A stretch of DNA of 64,000 nucleotides from Ruminococcus gauvreauii (lineage in GTDB: Bacteria > Bacillota > Clostridia > Lachnospirales > Lachnospiraceae). Where the stretch lies: contig NZ_CP102290.1 in NCBI RefSeq assembly GCF_025151995.1, positions 4,030,001 through 4,094,000 on the forward strand, written 5' to 3'. Of this stretch, positions 1 to 8,255 are shown piece after piece. The notes below the pieces were generated by a model. The model was not told where the DNA came from and searched no databases. It saw only the letters and a program-made list of their open reading frames with translations. The translations under genes were made by a program, and so were the position numbers. Every line of letters starts with the position of its first letter. The first letter of the stretch is position 1.

Positions 1-879
1 CATTTCCCTGTATTGTTTGGCCATGAATTCGCGGGTACGATTGCCGCTGTGGCAGAAGATGTAACCGGTTTTGCAGTCGGTGATATCGTCACGGTAGAGC
101 CGATGACATATTGCGGAACCTGTGAGATGTGCAAAAAGAAACGATATAATCTCTGCCCGAACGCGATGATGTACGGCGCAGAACTTCCGGGAGGTTTCGC
201 AAAACAGATAGCGGTTGATTACCGATACCTGATCAAGGCCCCGCAGGGCGTAACTGCAATGCAGGCAGTTGTCGCGGAGCCGTTGGCAACCGTCATTCAT
301 GGTTTCAACCGCCTGAAGCAGCAGGAATACGACAATGTCGTGATCTTTGGCGCGGGGGCAATCGGTCTACTGGCGGCATCTGTCGCACTCACCAGAGCCA
401 GACATGTTGCTGTCATTGACGTAGTGCCCTCGCGGCTGGAAACCGCTTCAGCGATCGGCGTAGCACTGACGGTCAATTCAAAAGAGGAGGACGTAGCAGA
501 TGCAGTCATGAAGATGACAGCAGGGAAAAAAGCTGATCTGTGCATTGACTGTGCCGGGATATCGATGGTGCGCGATCAGTGCTTCAGACTGATCAGTCCC
601 GGAGGCGAACTGTTGTTTATTGCCATGGGACATGATATTACAGAAGTTAATTTCCGGCAGCTTGTAAGCAGGGAGCTGACTGCTTACGGGTGTCAGTGTC
701 ATTACATGTCCGATTTTGAAGAAGCTTTAAGAGCGCTGAAGGACGGCATCATTCCATACGAGAAGATCGTTACGGCGTACAGCCTGGAAGAAGGCGTTGC
801 GGTATTTGAGAAAATAAAAAAGGGTGAAGAGATGGGGATTAAAGTGGTTTTGGTTCCCGAACCGGAGGAGGTGACCTGA
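1..879 (+). CDS. Zinc-dependent medium-chain dehydrogenase (sugar/polyol type), 5' truncated
   Basis: The reading frame is open from base 1, so the gene starts upstream of the window; 292 residues are visible. It is a medium-chain dehydrogenase/reductase of the sorbitol/threonine dehydrogenase type, which oxidises a polyol or sugar hydroxyl with NAD(P). Seen: a GHE motif near the visible N-terminus (catalytic zinc region), a four-cysteine structural zinc lobe (CGTCEMCKKKRYNLC), and a Rossmann motif GAGAIG followed by an acidic residue (AVID), which favours NAD. The first catalytic cysteine lies in the missing part. The stop overlaps the start of the Tm-1-like gene by one base, so the two are co-transcribed. 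The exact substrate is unknown; the context suggests a sugar or sugar-acid intermediate. Confidence 0.9.
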   Translation, partial: HFPVLFGHEFAGTIAAVAEDVTGFAVGDIVTVEPMTYCGTCEMCKKKRYNLCPNAMMYGAELPGGFAKQIAVDYRYLIKAPQGVTAMQAVVAEPLATVIHGFNRLKQQEYDNVVIFGAGAIGLLAASVALTRARHVAVIDVVPSRLETASAIGVALTVNSKEEDVADAVMKMTAGKKADLCIDCAGISMVRDQCFRLISPGGELLFIAMGHDITEVNFRQLVSRELTAYGCQCHYMSDFEEALRALKDGIIPYEKIVTAYSLEEGVAVFEKIKKGEEMGIKVVLVPEPEEVT

Positions 880-2096
880 TGAAACAGATTGTCATTCCAG
901 CAACCCTTGATACGAAGGGGGAAGAGGTTCAGTATCTGAAAGAGCTGATCGAGGAAAACGGCTGTTCGGCTACTGTGATCGACTGCAGTCTGCGTACCTG
1001 CGGCGGACGTAATGCGGATATACAAGTGGAGGAGCTGCTGGCGGGAATCGGAGTCGCCTGTGATGATTTCACGCAATTCGATAAGGAACAGGCGATCCAG
1101 ATCATGCAGCGTGCCCTAAACAGCAAGCTTGCGAAACTGCTGAACAGTGAAAAGATTGACGGCGTTATCTCGTTAGGCGGCGTGCAGGGGACGGTGATCG
1201 CAACAGCGGCAATGCAGAAGCTTCCGGTAGGATTACCCAAATTCATGGTTTCCACAGTGGCAAACGGCAATACTACATTCGGACCCTTCGTCGGGGTATC
1301 CGATATGGCCATCATGCACTCGGTCGTTGATATCGGGGGACTGAATTATGTGCTGCGTAAAATACTACAGGAAGCGGCCGGGGCGATCTGCGGAATGGCA
1401 AAGTCGCGTACGGACGTCAAATGTTCGAAAAAAGCAGTCGGGATTACAATGGCGGGAGTCACGACTCCCTGTGTAACACATCTGACCGGACTTTTAAAAA
1501 AGCAGGGGTATGAGACATTGATTTTTCACTGTAACGGAGTCGGCGCACATGTGATGGAAAATCTTGTGGCATCGGGTGATATTTCGGCGGTGATAGATAT
1601 TTCCCCGCATGATATTACAGACGGCTTGACAGGAGGGCTGATGCCCAATTATCCGGAGCGTCTGATGCCGGTTGCAGATACAGATATTCCACTCATTTTT
1701 GTACCCGGCGGTATGGACTTTACTTTATATAACGGAACAAATCGGATACCGGAAGAGAAGAAGAGCCGGCATTACTACAAGCATAACGAGATTCACACTC
1801 ATGTCCGTGCCGATTATGATGAGATGAAAGCCGCCGGAACCTTTGTCGCCAACCGCCTCGCAGATTCGCATCACGCTGTAGTGGTAATACCGCTTCGCGG
1901 GTACAGTCAAAAGAATTGCGAGGGGCAGACGATCTATGATCCGGCTGCTGACCGGGGCTTTGCGGATGCGGTTCGCCTGGGCGGACTGGATGTGCGTGAG
2001 GTAGATGCACATATTAATGATGAGTTTTTCGCGGAACAGATCATGCAGGTGTTTGTCGAGATAACAGGGCAATCGCAGGTGGAAGAAGTCAGCTGA
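879..2096 (+). CDS. Tm-1-like ATP-binding protein (UPF0261 family)
   Basis: This 405-residue protein matches the UPF0261/Tm-1-like family: an N-terminal opening with the pattern IVIPATLDTKGEE, a central Gly-rich stretch (SLGGVQGT), and a C-terminal half with GGMDF and PLRGYS motifs. The family is named after the plant tomato mosaic virus resistance protein Tm-1, which binds ATP; the bacterial function is not established. It starts one base inside the stop of the dehydrogenase gene and is followed 36 bp later by the ABC transporter ATPase. Its place in a sugar uptake and catabolism operon suggests a metabolic rather than antiviral role, but the reaction is unknown. The length is normal for the family. 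Confidence 0.85.
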   Translation: MKQIVIPATLDTKGEEVQYLKELIEENGCSATVIDCSLRTCGGRNADIQVEELLAGIGVACDDFTQFDKEQAIQIMQRALNSKLAKLLNSEKIDGVISLGGVQGTVIATAAMQKLPVGLPKFMVSTVANGNTTFGPFVGVSDMAIMHSVVDIGGLNYVLRKILQEAAGAICGMAKSRTDVKCSKKAVGITMAGVTTPCVTHLTGLLKKQGYETLIFHCNGVGAHVMENLVASGDISAVIDISPHDITDGLTGGLMPNYPERLMPVADTDIPLIFVPGGMDFTLYNGTNRIPEEKKSRHYYKHNEIHTHVRADYDEMKAAGTFVANRLADSHHAVVVIPLRGYSQKNCEGQTIYDPAADRGFADAVRLGGLDVREVDAHINDEFFAEQIMQVFVEITGQSQVEEVS

Positions 2097-2132
2097 TTCA
2101 CGGATACGGAACAGCCAAAAAGGAGGTCGATT

Positions 2133-3653
2133 GTGTTGACAGGTAATACACAGCAGCCAATTCTGTTGCTGCGCGGCATACGAAAGTCTTTTGCTGATGT
2201 AGAAGTATTACACGGCGTGGATTTTGAAGTTCTGCCAGGTGAAGTGCATGCTCTGATGGGCGAAAACGGTGCGGGAAAATCTACACTGGCAAAAATTATT
2301 TCGGGTGTTTACACGAAAGATGCGGGTGAATACCTGATCGATGGAGAACCGGTTGAATTTAAGAGTACACAGGATGCGATTGCACACAAGATTTCTATTA
2401 TGCATCAGGAATTCAATCTGATCCCTGCATTTAATGTGGCGGACAATATTTATTTGAGCAATGAACCGATGAAAAGTGGTTTCGTTGACAAGCAGGAGCT
2501 AATGAAAAATGCGCAGAAACTGGCGGAACAGGTAAGGCTTACGATTCCGCTTAACCGCCTGATCCGTGATCTGACGGTTGCACAGCAGCAGCTGGTCGAA
2601 ATTGCCAAATGTCTGTCTGTTCAGAGCCGGGTCGTCATTATGGATGAACCGACTGCGCCATTATCAGTGAATGAAACAGAGAAACTGTTTTCACTCATTG
2701 AGGAGCTGAAAGCACAGGGAATCGCAATTATCTATATATCACACAGGATGGATGAAATCTTCCGCATATCAGACCGCGTCACGGTGCTCAGGGACGGGGA
2801 ACTGGTAGGAATATTCCAGACCAGGGATTTGACCAAGGACTCGTTGATCCAGCATATGGTCGGACGTGATTTGTCCAATATGTATACCCATACATTAAAT
2901 ACGGTCACCGATGAAGTCATGCTTGAGGTCAGAGGGTTAAACTGTCAGTCAAAAAGACTGAAGGATATATCTTTCCAGCTGCGGCGCGGTGAGATTCTGG
3001 GGTTTGCAGGACTGGTCGGCGCGGGCCGCACGGAACTTATGGAGTGTATTTTCGGATTACAGAAATTCGAAACAGGCGAGATTACAATTAAAGGTAAACG
3101 TGTCGGCACCCCTAATATCAGCCAGATGATGGCGATGGGTATGGGATACGTTCCGGAGGACAGGAAACGCAACGGAATCATTACTTCCATGAATGTTCAG
3201 GAGAATTTAACTCTGGCAAGCCTGAAGAAATGCCTGACCGGAGGACTGCTTTCACGGAAAAAGGAACTGGACATCACTCAGGATATTGTTAAGAAGCTGA
3301 ATATACGGTGCGCAAGATTTACACAGAAACTGGTCAATCTGTCAGGCGGTAATCAACAGAAAATATCAGTCGGTAAATGGTTATCCACCGATATGGATAT
3401 TTTGATCCTGGATGAACCAACGCGCGGTGTTGATGTCGGCGCTAAGGCGGAGATATATAATATTATGAGCGATATCTGTAACAGCGGAATATCCATTATC
3501 ATGATTTCAAGTGAAATGCCGGAGATTATAGGCATGTGTAACCGTGTTCAGGTCATGTGTGAAGGACGCATAACCGGGGAACTTAAAAAGGAGGAGCTGA
3601 ATGAATTTGAAATCATGAAATTGGCGGTCGAACGCGAGGTGGTATCATCATGA
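2133..3653 (+). CDS. Ribose-type sugar ABC transporter, ATP-binding protein (RbsA/MglA family)
   Basis: This 506-residue protein is a tandem ABC ATPase of the CUT2 class and powers import of a monosaccharide or related compound. The first half has a full Walker A (GENGAGKST) and Walker B (VVIMDEPTAPL). The second half has the degenerate Walker A typical of RbsA/MglA (GLVGAGRTE), a clean signature (LSGGNQQK) and Walker B (ILILDEPTRGVD). A GTG start is preceded by a strong AAGGAGG site. The gene lies between the Tm-1-like gene and the cognate permease and binding protein. The substrate cannot be told from the ATPase; the neighbouring catabolic genes suggest a branched or short-chain sugar acid or sugar. 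Confidence 0.95.
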   Translation: MLTGNTQQPILLLRGIRKSFADVEVLHGVDFEVLPGEVHALMGENGAGKSTLAKIISGVYTKDAGEYLIDGEPVEFKSTQDAIAHKISIMHQEFNLIPAFNVADNIYLSNEPMKSGFVDKQELMKNAQKLAEQVRLTIPLNRLIRDLTVAQQQLVEIAKCLSVQSRVVIMDEPTAPLSVNETEKLFSLIEELKAQGIAIIYISHRMDEIFRISDRVTVLRDGELVGIFQTRDLTKDSLIQHMVGRDLSNMYTHTLNTVTDEVMLEVRGLNCQSKRLKDISFQLRRGEILGFAGLVGAGRTELMECIFGLQKFETGEITIKGKRVGTPNISQMMAMGMGYVPEDRKRNGIITSMNVQENLTLASLKKCLTGGLLSRKKELDITQDIVKKLNIRCARFTQKLVNLSGGNQQKISVGKWLSTDMDILILDEPTRGVDVGAKAEIYNIMSDICNSGISIIMISSEMPEIIGMCNRVQVMCEGRITGELKKEELNEFEIMKLAVEREVVSS

Positions 3654-3690
3654 AAATGCTGTTAGTCATAAGAAATAGGAGGAGGACCTG

Positions 3691-4659
3691 ATGAAGGAAA
3701 GATTGTCTAATAAGAAAAGGACTTTTAAAGAGATAAGTTCATTATTCAGCATTGGACCGATATTGAGTTTGATCGTTTTGTGTATTATCGTAAGTTTTCT
3801 GTCAGACAAATTTTTTACTGCACTGAACCTTGTGAATGTTATCAAACAGATCACCTGTTATGCGGTGCTTGGGATTGGAATGACGTTTGTCATCATTGGC
3901 GGCGGAATCGATATATCAGTGGGATCACAGGTCGGATTGTGGGCAGTTGTCTCCAGTCTGGTCGCGGTGAATACGGGATCAGTTTTTCTGGCAGTTACAG
4001 CGATTCTGGTGCTGGGAGCAGCCACCGGTTTTATTCAGGGAAGTATCGTTGCAAGACTGTCGCTGCCGCCGTTCATTGTGACGATGGCGGGACAGATGAT
4101 CATGCGGGGACTGATCACCGCAATCACCAACGGTCAGCCGATTACCGGGCTGCCGGATGGGCTTCGCTGGTTTGGAATCGGAAAGATCGGTCCCTTATCG
4201 GTACCGATTGTGATCAGTATTGTGCTCTTTATCATCGGACATATCGTCTTGACAAAGACACGCAGCGGCCGCTACATTTTCGCATTGGGATCCAATCGTC
4301 AGGCGGCAAAGGTAACAGGAATCAATGTTGTCAAATTTCAGATCATCACTTACATGGTAGCCGGCGTATGTGCCGCTGTCGCCAGCCTGATTCTGACTGG
4401 CAGGCTGGGCTCCGCACTATCTAACGGAGGACTGAACTATGAAGGTGATGCGATCGCTGCTACCGTGGTCGGAGGTACCTCGATGTCCGGTGGAGAAGGA
4501 AATCTTCTGGGGACTTTTATCGGAGCGGCAATCATGGGAGTGATCCGCAATGGATTGAATCTGCTGCAGGTACAGGCAGCCTGGCAGGACATTGTGGTAG
4601 GCGGAGTGATTCTATTCGCAGTTATCCTGGATCAGGTACGGCTGCATCGAAAAGAATAG
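3691..4659 (+). CDS. Ribose-type sugar ABC transporter permease (RbsC family)
   Basis: This 322-residue integral membrane protein is the CUT2 permease partner of the preceding ATPase. It has many hydrophobic segments and family hallmarks: GIGMTFVIIGGGIDISVGS in the first third, the GSN motif followed by AA(K)VTGI near the cytoplasmic coupling loop, and a C-terminal GGTSMSGGEGN(L)LGTFIGA block. One permease gene is enough because CUT2 systems often use a homodimer. A good Shine-Dalgarno sequence (AGGAGGA) precedes the ATG. It sits 37 bp after the ATPase and 75 bp before the binding protein, in one operon. Confidence 0.95.
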   Translation: MKERLSNKKRTFKEISSLFSIGPILSLIVLCIIVSFLSDKFFTALNLVNVIKQITCYAVLGIGMTFVIIGGGIDISVGSQVGLWAVVSSLVAVNTGSVFLAVTAILVLGAATGFIQGSIVARLSLPPFIVTMAGQMIMRGLITAITNGQPITGLPDGLRWFGIGKIGPLSVPIVISIVLFIIGHIVLTKTRSGRYIFALGSNRQAAKVTGINVVKFQIITYMVAGVCAAVASLILTGRLGSALSNGGLNYEGDAIAATVVGGTSMSGGEGNLLGTFIGAAIMGVIRNGLNLLQVQAAWQDIVVGGVILFAVILDQVRLHRKE

Positions 4660-4734
4660 TGCATACAGGTAACGCATGCAAGGCATGAGATATGAAATCA
4701 GGAAAATAGTTTACATTGAAAAAGGAGGAACCAT

Positions 4735-5733
4735 ATGAAACGAATGAAATTAATCGCTGCGACACTGACATTTTGCCTGCTGATGACGGCCTGCGGTAAC
4801 AGCAAAACGGATACCGATACCGCCGGCAAAGATACCGCTGATACGCCAGAGGCTGCTACTGAAACCTCAGAACCAGATACAGGCGGGGCCCAAGATGGCT
4901 TAAGCCTTGCGTACATTACCCATACGGTGACGAACCAGTACTGGGATTTTGTGGTAAAAGGCTTTGAGGCGCAGTGTAAGGAAGAAGGTGTGGAATTTAT
5001 CACTTTCGACTCGAATTCAGATGCCGGAACCCAGCTGACTCAGGTGGAAGACTGCATCAGTATGGGGGTTGATGCAGTGCTGCTCTCTCCGCTGGATGAT
5101 GAATCTGCGGCATCCATGATCCAGATGCTCAAGGAGGCCGGGATCCCGATTTTCATCGTGGATATTGGTTCGAAAGAGGATGTAAACTGTATCACCATTT
5201 CTGATAATTACGGGGCGGGCCGTATGCTTGGAGAAGATGCTTTTGAACGTCACGGCGAAGACTTAAAACCTGTCGTTATCTCGACGCCTCCGGGAGTTGC
5301 CATCACGGAAGAGCGTAAAAACGGATACACCGATTTCTTTGACGAAAACGGAATTACATACGATACGCTGACTTTAAAGATGAATTATGACCGGGCCGAC
5401 GTGTTAAAACTGGCAGAAGACTCCATTACCGCATTCCAGGATATGAACGCTGTTTTTACGCCAAATGATGACGCCGCAATGGGTGTGATCGAAGCCTTAA
5501 AAAATGCCGGTGTTACCAATGTTGATGTTTACGGATTTGATGCGACCGATGAGGGAATTACGGCTATTGAACAGGGAACGCTGACAGCAACGATCGCTCA
5601 GCAGCCCTATATGTTTGGTACGGAAACAGTCAAGGAAGCTTTGAAATGCCTGCGCGGCGAGACTTATTCCGAGCAGCTTGATATGCCTTGTGTTCTGGTG
5701 GACAAAGATAACGTGGCGGAGTATTCGAACTAG
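4735..5733 (+). CDS. Sugar ABC transporter substrate-binding lipoprotein (RbsB-like)
   Basis: This 332-residue extracellular binding protein has a signal peptide ending in the lipobox LMTAC (Cys about residue 20). A Thr/Asp/Glu-rich linker follows, then a periplasmic-binding-protein type 1 fold: the YITHTVTNQYWDFVVKG start, a second beta-alpha block (GVDAVLLSPLDD), a linker strand region with VYGFDATDEGI, and a C-terminal AQQPYMFG. It delivers substrate to the permease and ATPase encoded just upstream. It closes the importer operon; about 110 bp with a palindrome separates it from the GntR regulator. Ligand identity cannot be read here; binding proteins of this fold are known for ribose, xylose, apiose, erythritol and related compounds. 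Confidence 0.93.
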   Translation: MKRMKLIAATLTFCLLMTACGNSKTDTDTAGKDTADTPEAATETSEPDTGGAQDGLSLAYITHTVTNQYWDFVVKGFEAQCKEEGVEFITFDSNSDAGTQLTQVEDCISMGVDAVLLSPLDDESAASMIQMLKEAGIPIFIVDIGSKEDVNCITISDNYGAGRMLGEDAFERHGEDLKPVVISTPPGVAITEERKNGYTDFFDENGITYDTLTLKMNYDRADVLKLAEDSITAFQDMNAVFTPNDDAAMGVIEALKNAGVTNVDVYGFDATDEGITAIEQGTLTATIAQQPYMFGTETVKEALKCLRGETYSEQLDMPCVLVDKDNVAEYSN

Positions 5734-5792
5734 AAAGCTGAAGTGATAACAAAAGGTTGCGAATCAACTTCCTTTCATGGTAAGATATGGAG

Positions 5793-5813
5793 AGATATAT
5801 GTTAAATATATCT
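5793..5813 (+). promoter_or_regulatory. Palindromic candidate operator upstream of the GntR gene
   Basis: A perfect 8-bp inverted repeat (AGATATAT, 5-nt spacer, ATATATCT) lies about 30 bp before the GntR start. FadR-type GntR dimers bind short palindromes near their own promoters. A related palindrome (AATATATC/GATATATT) occurs at 8200-8219, ahead of the RLP operon. That this is the operator is inference from position and recurrence; AT-rich palindromes can arise by chance. Confidence 0.45.
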
Positions 5814-5844
5814 AAAATATTTATGCAAGGATAGGGGATTTGTT

Positions 5845-6483
5845 ATGAGAAAAGAAACGTTAGCAGAAAAAGCATACAGATATATCAAGGAATGGATACT
5901 CTCCGGTGACGTGGAGTTTGGAGCAATTATCGATCAGCAGGAGCTGGCCGGCCGCTTTGGATTTTCCAGTATCACACCGGTCAGGGAAGCGTTAATTTTG
6001 CTGCAGAAAGATAATCTGGTCGATATCATTCCGCGTAAGGGGATTTTTGTTTCGCGGATGTCACTTGAAGAGGTCATAGATAATTTTCAGATCAGAGAGA
6101 TCATCGAACCTACGGTACTCCAGGAAATCGCGCTTGATATTCCCGGGGAGGTTCTTCAGAAATACCGTGACCTCTATGAGGATTGGTCTGCACATCCGGA
6201 AAAGCTCGAGATGAAGAGTTATCTTCAGGCTGACAGCGACTTTCATCTGGCTCTCCTCGCGCCTCTGGGAAACAGCTCGCTTGGCAGGATACTGGAAACG
6301 ATCTATGTGGAAAATACGCGGTATCGCCTGCTGAGTCTGAAGCAGCGGAATTTCGGAGGCTCCATCAACGAGCATCTTCAAATACTGGATGCACTGGAGG
6401 CACGGGATGTTACTCTCGCTGTCACTTCATTGAAGGAGCATATTCAGAAATCCAAGATAGCGCTTCTTATGAACAAGAGCTAA
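5845..6483 (+). CDS. GntR-family transcriptional regulator (FadR subfamily)
   Basis: This 212-residue DNA-binding regulator has an N-terminal winged helix (about residues 5-70) with the family pattern of a helix ending in ILSGDVEFG, then ELAGRFGFS and TPVREALILLQKDNLV. An all-helical FCD effector domain follows, with conserved D/H ligand positions such as DSDFHLAL and a later NEHLQILDAL. FadR-type regulators often repress catabolic operons until a sugar acid or phosphorylated intermediate binds. The gene is flanked by the transporter operon upstream and the aldolase/RLP genes downstream, so it is the best candidate local regulator. A palindrome lies just upstream of its start. Confidence 0.93.
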   Translation: MRKETLAEKAYRYIKEWILSGDVEFGAIIDQQELAGRFGFSSITPVREALILLQKDNLVDIIPRKGIFVSRMSLEEVIDNFQIREIIEPTVLQEIALDIPGEVLQKYRDLYEDWSAHPEKLEMKSYLQADSDFHLALLAPLGNSSLGRILETIYVENTRYRLLSLKQRNFGGSINEHLQILDALEARDVTLAVTSLKEHIQKSKIALLMNKS

Positions 6484-6671
6484 TCGATAGAAACTTAATA
6501 ACCATTCCGCTTTTGTACTGTGTGGTTCCTGTCATATTTGATACTGCCGTTACCATGTTTTAACCTTTCGTATCACTATATAACATATGACAAGAACTCT
6601 GGTCAGAAGCAGGGATGGTTTTTTTGTATCCCAAATTACTGAAAAACAGTTGTTTATGAGGTGAAAATCTA

Positions 6672-7361
6672 GTGTTTGAGAATAAAACAGAGGTTTTAAA
6701 AGCATTAACTCTGGCGGCACGGCGTGCCTACGCCAGAGGTATTCAAACCGGAAGCGGCGGGAATTTAAGTGCCCGGATACCAGGCAAGAATCTTATGGTA
6801 GTGAAATGCTCAGGCGGATCTCTGGCAGACTGCCGTGAGGACGGCGATGGGTGGATAACGATGGATCTTGATGGGACTGTATCTGATACAGGGGTGCCCA
6901 CCAGAGAGTGGCAGCTGCATGCTGCGCTGCTCAAAGGGTTGCCCCAGGCCGGAGGGATCGTCCACTGTCACGCGCCGTGGACCATATCGTGGTCAGAAAA
7001 AAATGATAAGATACCGCTTGTCACCTGGCACAGCAAACTTAAATGGGGATGTGAAATTCCGGTGCTGGATATACGGGCAGCAGTCGTGCCAAAAGAAGAG
7101 CTTCCTGGTATCCTGGCGCTGTTTCGGCAAGAACCCCGGCTGCCGGCAGTGGTGCTCCGAGGGCATGGCCTGGTCGCGATTGGCAGAAATGTGGTGGAAG
7201 CAGAACACACCGCTGAGATGATCGAGGAGACGGCACAGATCTGTGTGCTGCAAGGTCTTCTGTATCAGAAGCGGGACAAAAAGCATTCCTATGCAAGCGA
7301 AAATCACGGTTGTACAGATAAATCCGTATCATACCCAAAAAGCAAAGGAACTGGACGATAA
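6672..7361 (+). CDS. Class II aldolase/adducin-family protein with an IS-derived C-terminus
   Basis: This 229-codon frame (GTG start, GAGGTG ribosome site) encodes a class II aldolase of the FucA/AraD/SgbE type. These zinc enzymes cleave or epimerise phosphorylated sugars. Seen: the phosphate-binding GGNLS and SGGS motifs, the PTREWQLH segment carrying the catalytic acid, the zinc ligands in VHCHAPW, and a third histidine in LRGHGLVA. The fold appears complete to about residue 205. The last 20 or so residues read into sequence from an IS110 transposase remnant, which supplies the stop. Insertion and later deletion therefore replaced the native 3' end. Whether the few lost C-terminal residues matter is unknown. 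The sugar substrate is not determined. Confidence 0.85.
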   Translation: MFENKTEVLKALTLAARRAYARGIQTGSGGNLSARIPGKNLMVVKCSGGSLADCREDGDGWITMDLDGTVSDTGVPTREWQLHAALLKGLPQAGGIVHCHAPWTISWSEKNDKIPLVTWHSKLKWGCEIPVLDIRAAVVPKEELPGILALFRQEPRLPAVVLRGHGLVAIGRNVVEAEHTAEMIEETAQICVLQGLLYQKRDKKHSYASENHGCTDKSVSYPKSKGTGR

Positions 7362-7961
7362 CAGCCAGACAAAATCAGATAAAAAAGATGCCCTGACTAT
7401 TACAAGGCTGGTGAAAGACGGTCGATATTTTGAAACATATCTTCCACATGATGTTTATGCAGAGCTGCGTGGACTGACAACAACCAGGCATAGCATGAAT
7501 AAGAGAAAGAAATCAATTGTCAATACGATTACAGCTGTATTAGATGAATATTTTCCGGAGTTTGTAAGTGTGTTCAAACATCCATTCAAAGGGAAAGCGT
7601 CTATGCACCTTCTGAAAGTGTGCCCTATTCCTAAATTTATATTGGAATTGGGTGAAGAAGGTGTACTGGAAGAGATCAAAAAAGCAGTTAAAAAGACGGT
7701 TGGCAGAAAAAAGGCTGCACAGTTGGTAGAAACTGCAAAGGACAGCATAGGCGTTGATTATGGTGAATATGCGGCACGCTTTAAAATACAACAATTGATG
7801 GAAGAATTGGAATTAATAACCTACTGAAAAAGATGCAGGCGTTGGTGGTTGTGAGTAAAAAGGTGCTTACCCTTATATTTACGCTGTCCAAAAAGAAAGC
7901 TTATTATGAACCGGAACTTGTCTTTGGAAGTTATAGAAAGAGCCAGCTGCAAGCGGCTTAA
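7291..7961 (+). pseudogene. IS110-family transposase remnant (5' truncated, internal deletion, frameshift)
   Basis: Two adjacent frames carry parts of an IS110-type transposase. From about 7291 to 7827 the frame has the DEDD-domain middle (QINPYHTQKAKEL, then KSDKKDALTITRLVKDGR and a region ending in QQLMEELEL). From about 7821 to 7961 another frame carries the C-terminal end (LLKKMQALVVVSKKVLTLIF through a final QLQAA and stop). Missing are the first DEDD block and most of the central Tnp20 domain, including its serine motif, so it is inactive. It lies between the aldolase and RLP genes and overlaps the aldolase 3' end. The exact left boundary is uncertain. Confidence 0.8.
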
Positions 7962-7976
7962 TAGATTTATAGTGCC

Positions 7977-8059
7977 GATATAGGTACAGGGATAAGGAGG
8001 ATCACTCCATCAGCCCAATGAGGCAGTAACTAAGCAAAAGTCTACCCTGTACCTTTATC
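7977..8059 (+). other. Long inverted repeat in the IS110-derived noncoding end
   Basis: Two 15-nt arms at 7977-7991 and 8045-8059 (GATATAGGTACAGGG and CCCTGTACCTTTATC) are complementary with one mismatch and enclose about 53 nt. They lie just after the transposase remnant's stop. IS110-family elements carry a structured noncoding RNA (bridge RNA) in a noncoding end; this could be a leftover of such a region. That assignment is inference. The rest of 7962-8255 shows no gene. Confidence 0.4.
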
Positions 8060-8199
8060 CATAAAGCAGAATGAAGGAATGTAAGGACATAGATCCAGTG
8101 AGAACTGATAGGGTAAGTGTATGGATAAACAAGGCAGATAAACTAACAATTATTATTTATGAATTAATACCTAATATAGGTCTTGATATAAATTACGAA

Positions 8200-8219
8200 A
8201 ATATATCGGGAGATATATT
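8200..8219 (+). promoter_or_regulatory. Palindromic candidate operator upstream of the RLP operon
   Basis: A perfect 8-bp inverted repeat (AATATATC, 4-nt spacer GGGA, GATATATT) lies 36 bp before the RuBisCO-like gene. Its half-sites share GATATAT with the palindrome at 5793-5813 ahead of the GntR gene, though in the opposite arrangement. A role as a GntR-regulator operator is inferred. Confidence 0.45.
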
Positions 8220-8255
8220 GACAAATTTCAAATTTTGAGATAGGAGTGATAACTT

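Noticed and set aside
7243..7827. 194-codon frame as an intact gene
   Set aside because: Its first 16 or so codons are out-of-frame aldolase sequence and the rest is an incomplete IS110 transposase; it is a remnant.
8218..8223. TTGACA as the -35 box of the RLP promoter
   Set aside because: No recognisable -10 box lies 16-18 bp downstream, and it overlaps the right arm of the palindrome.
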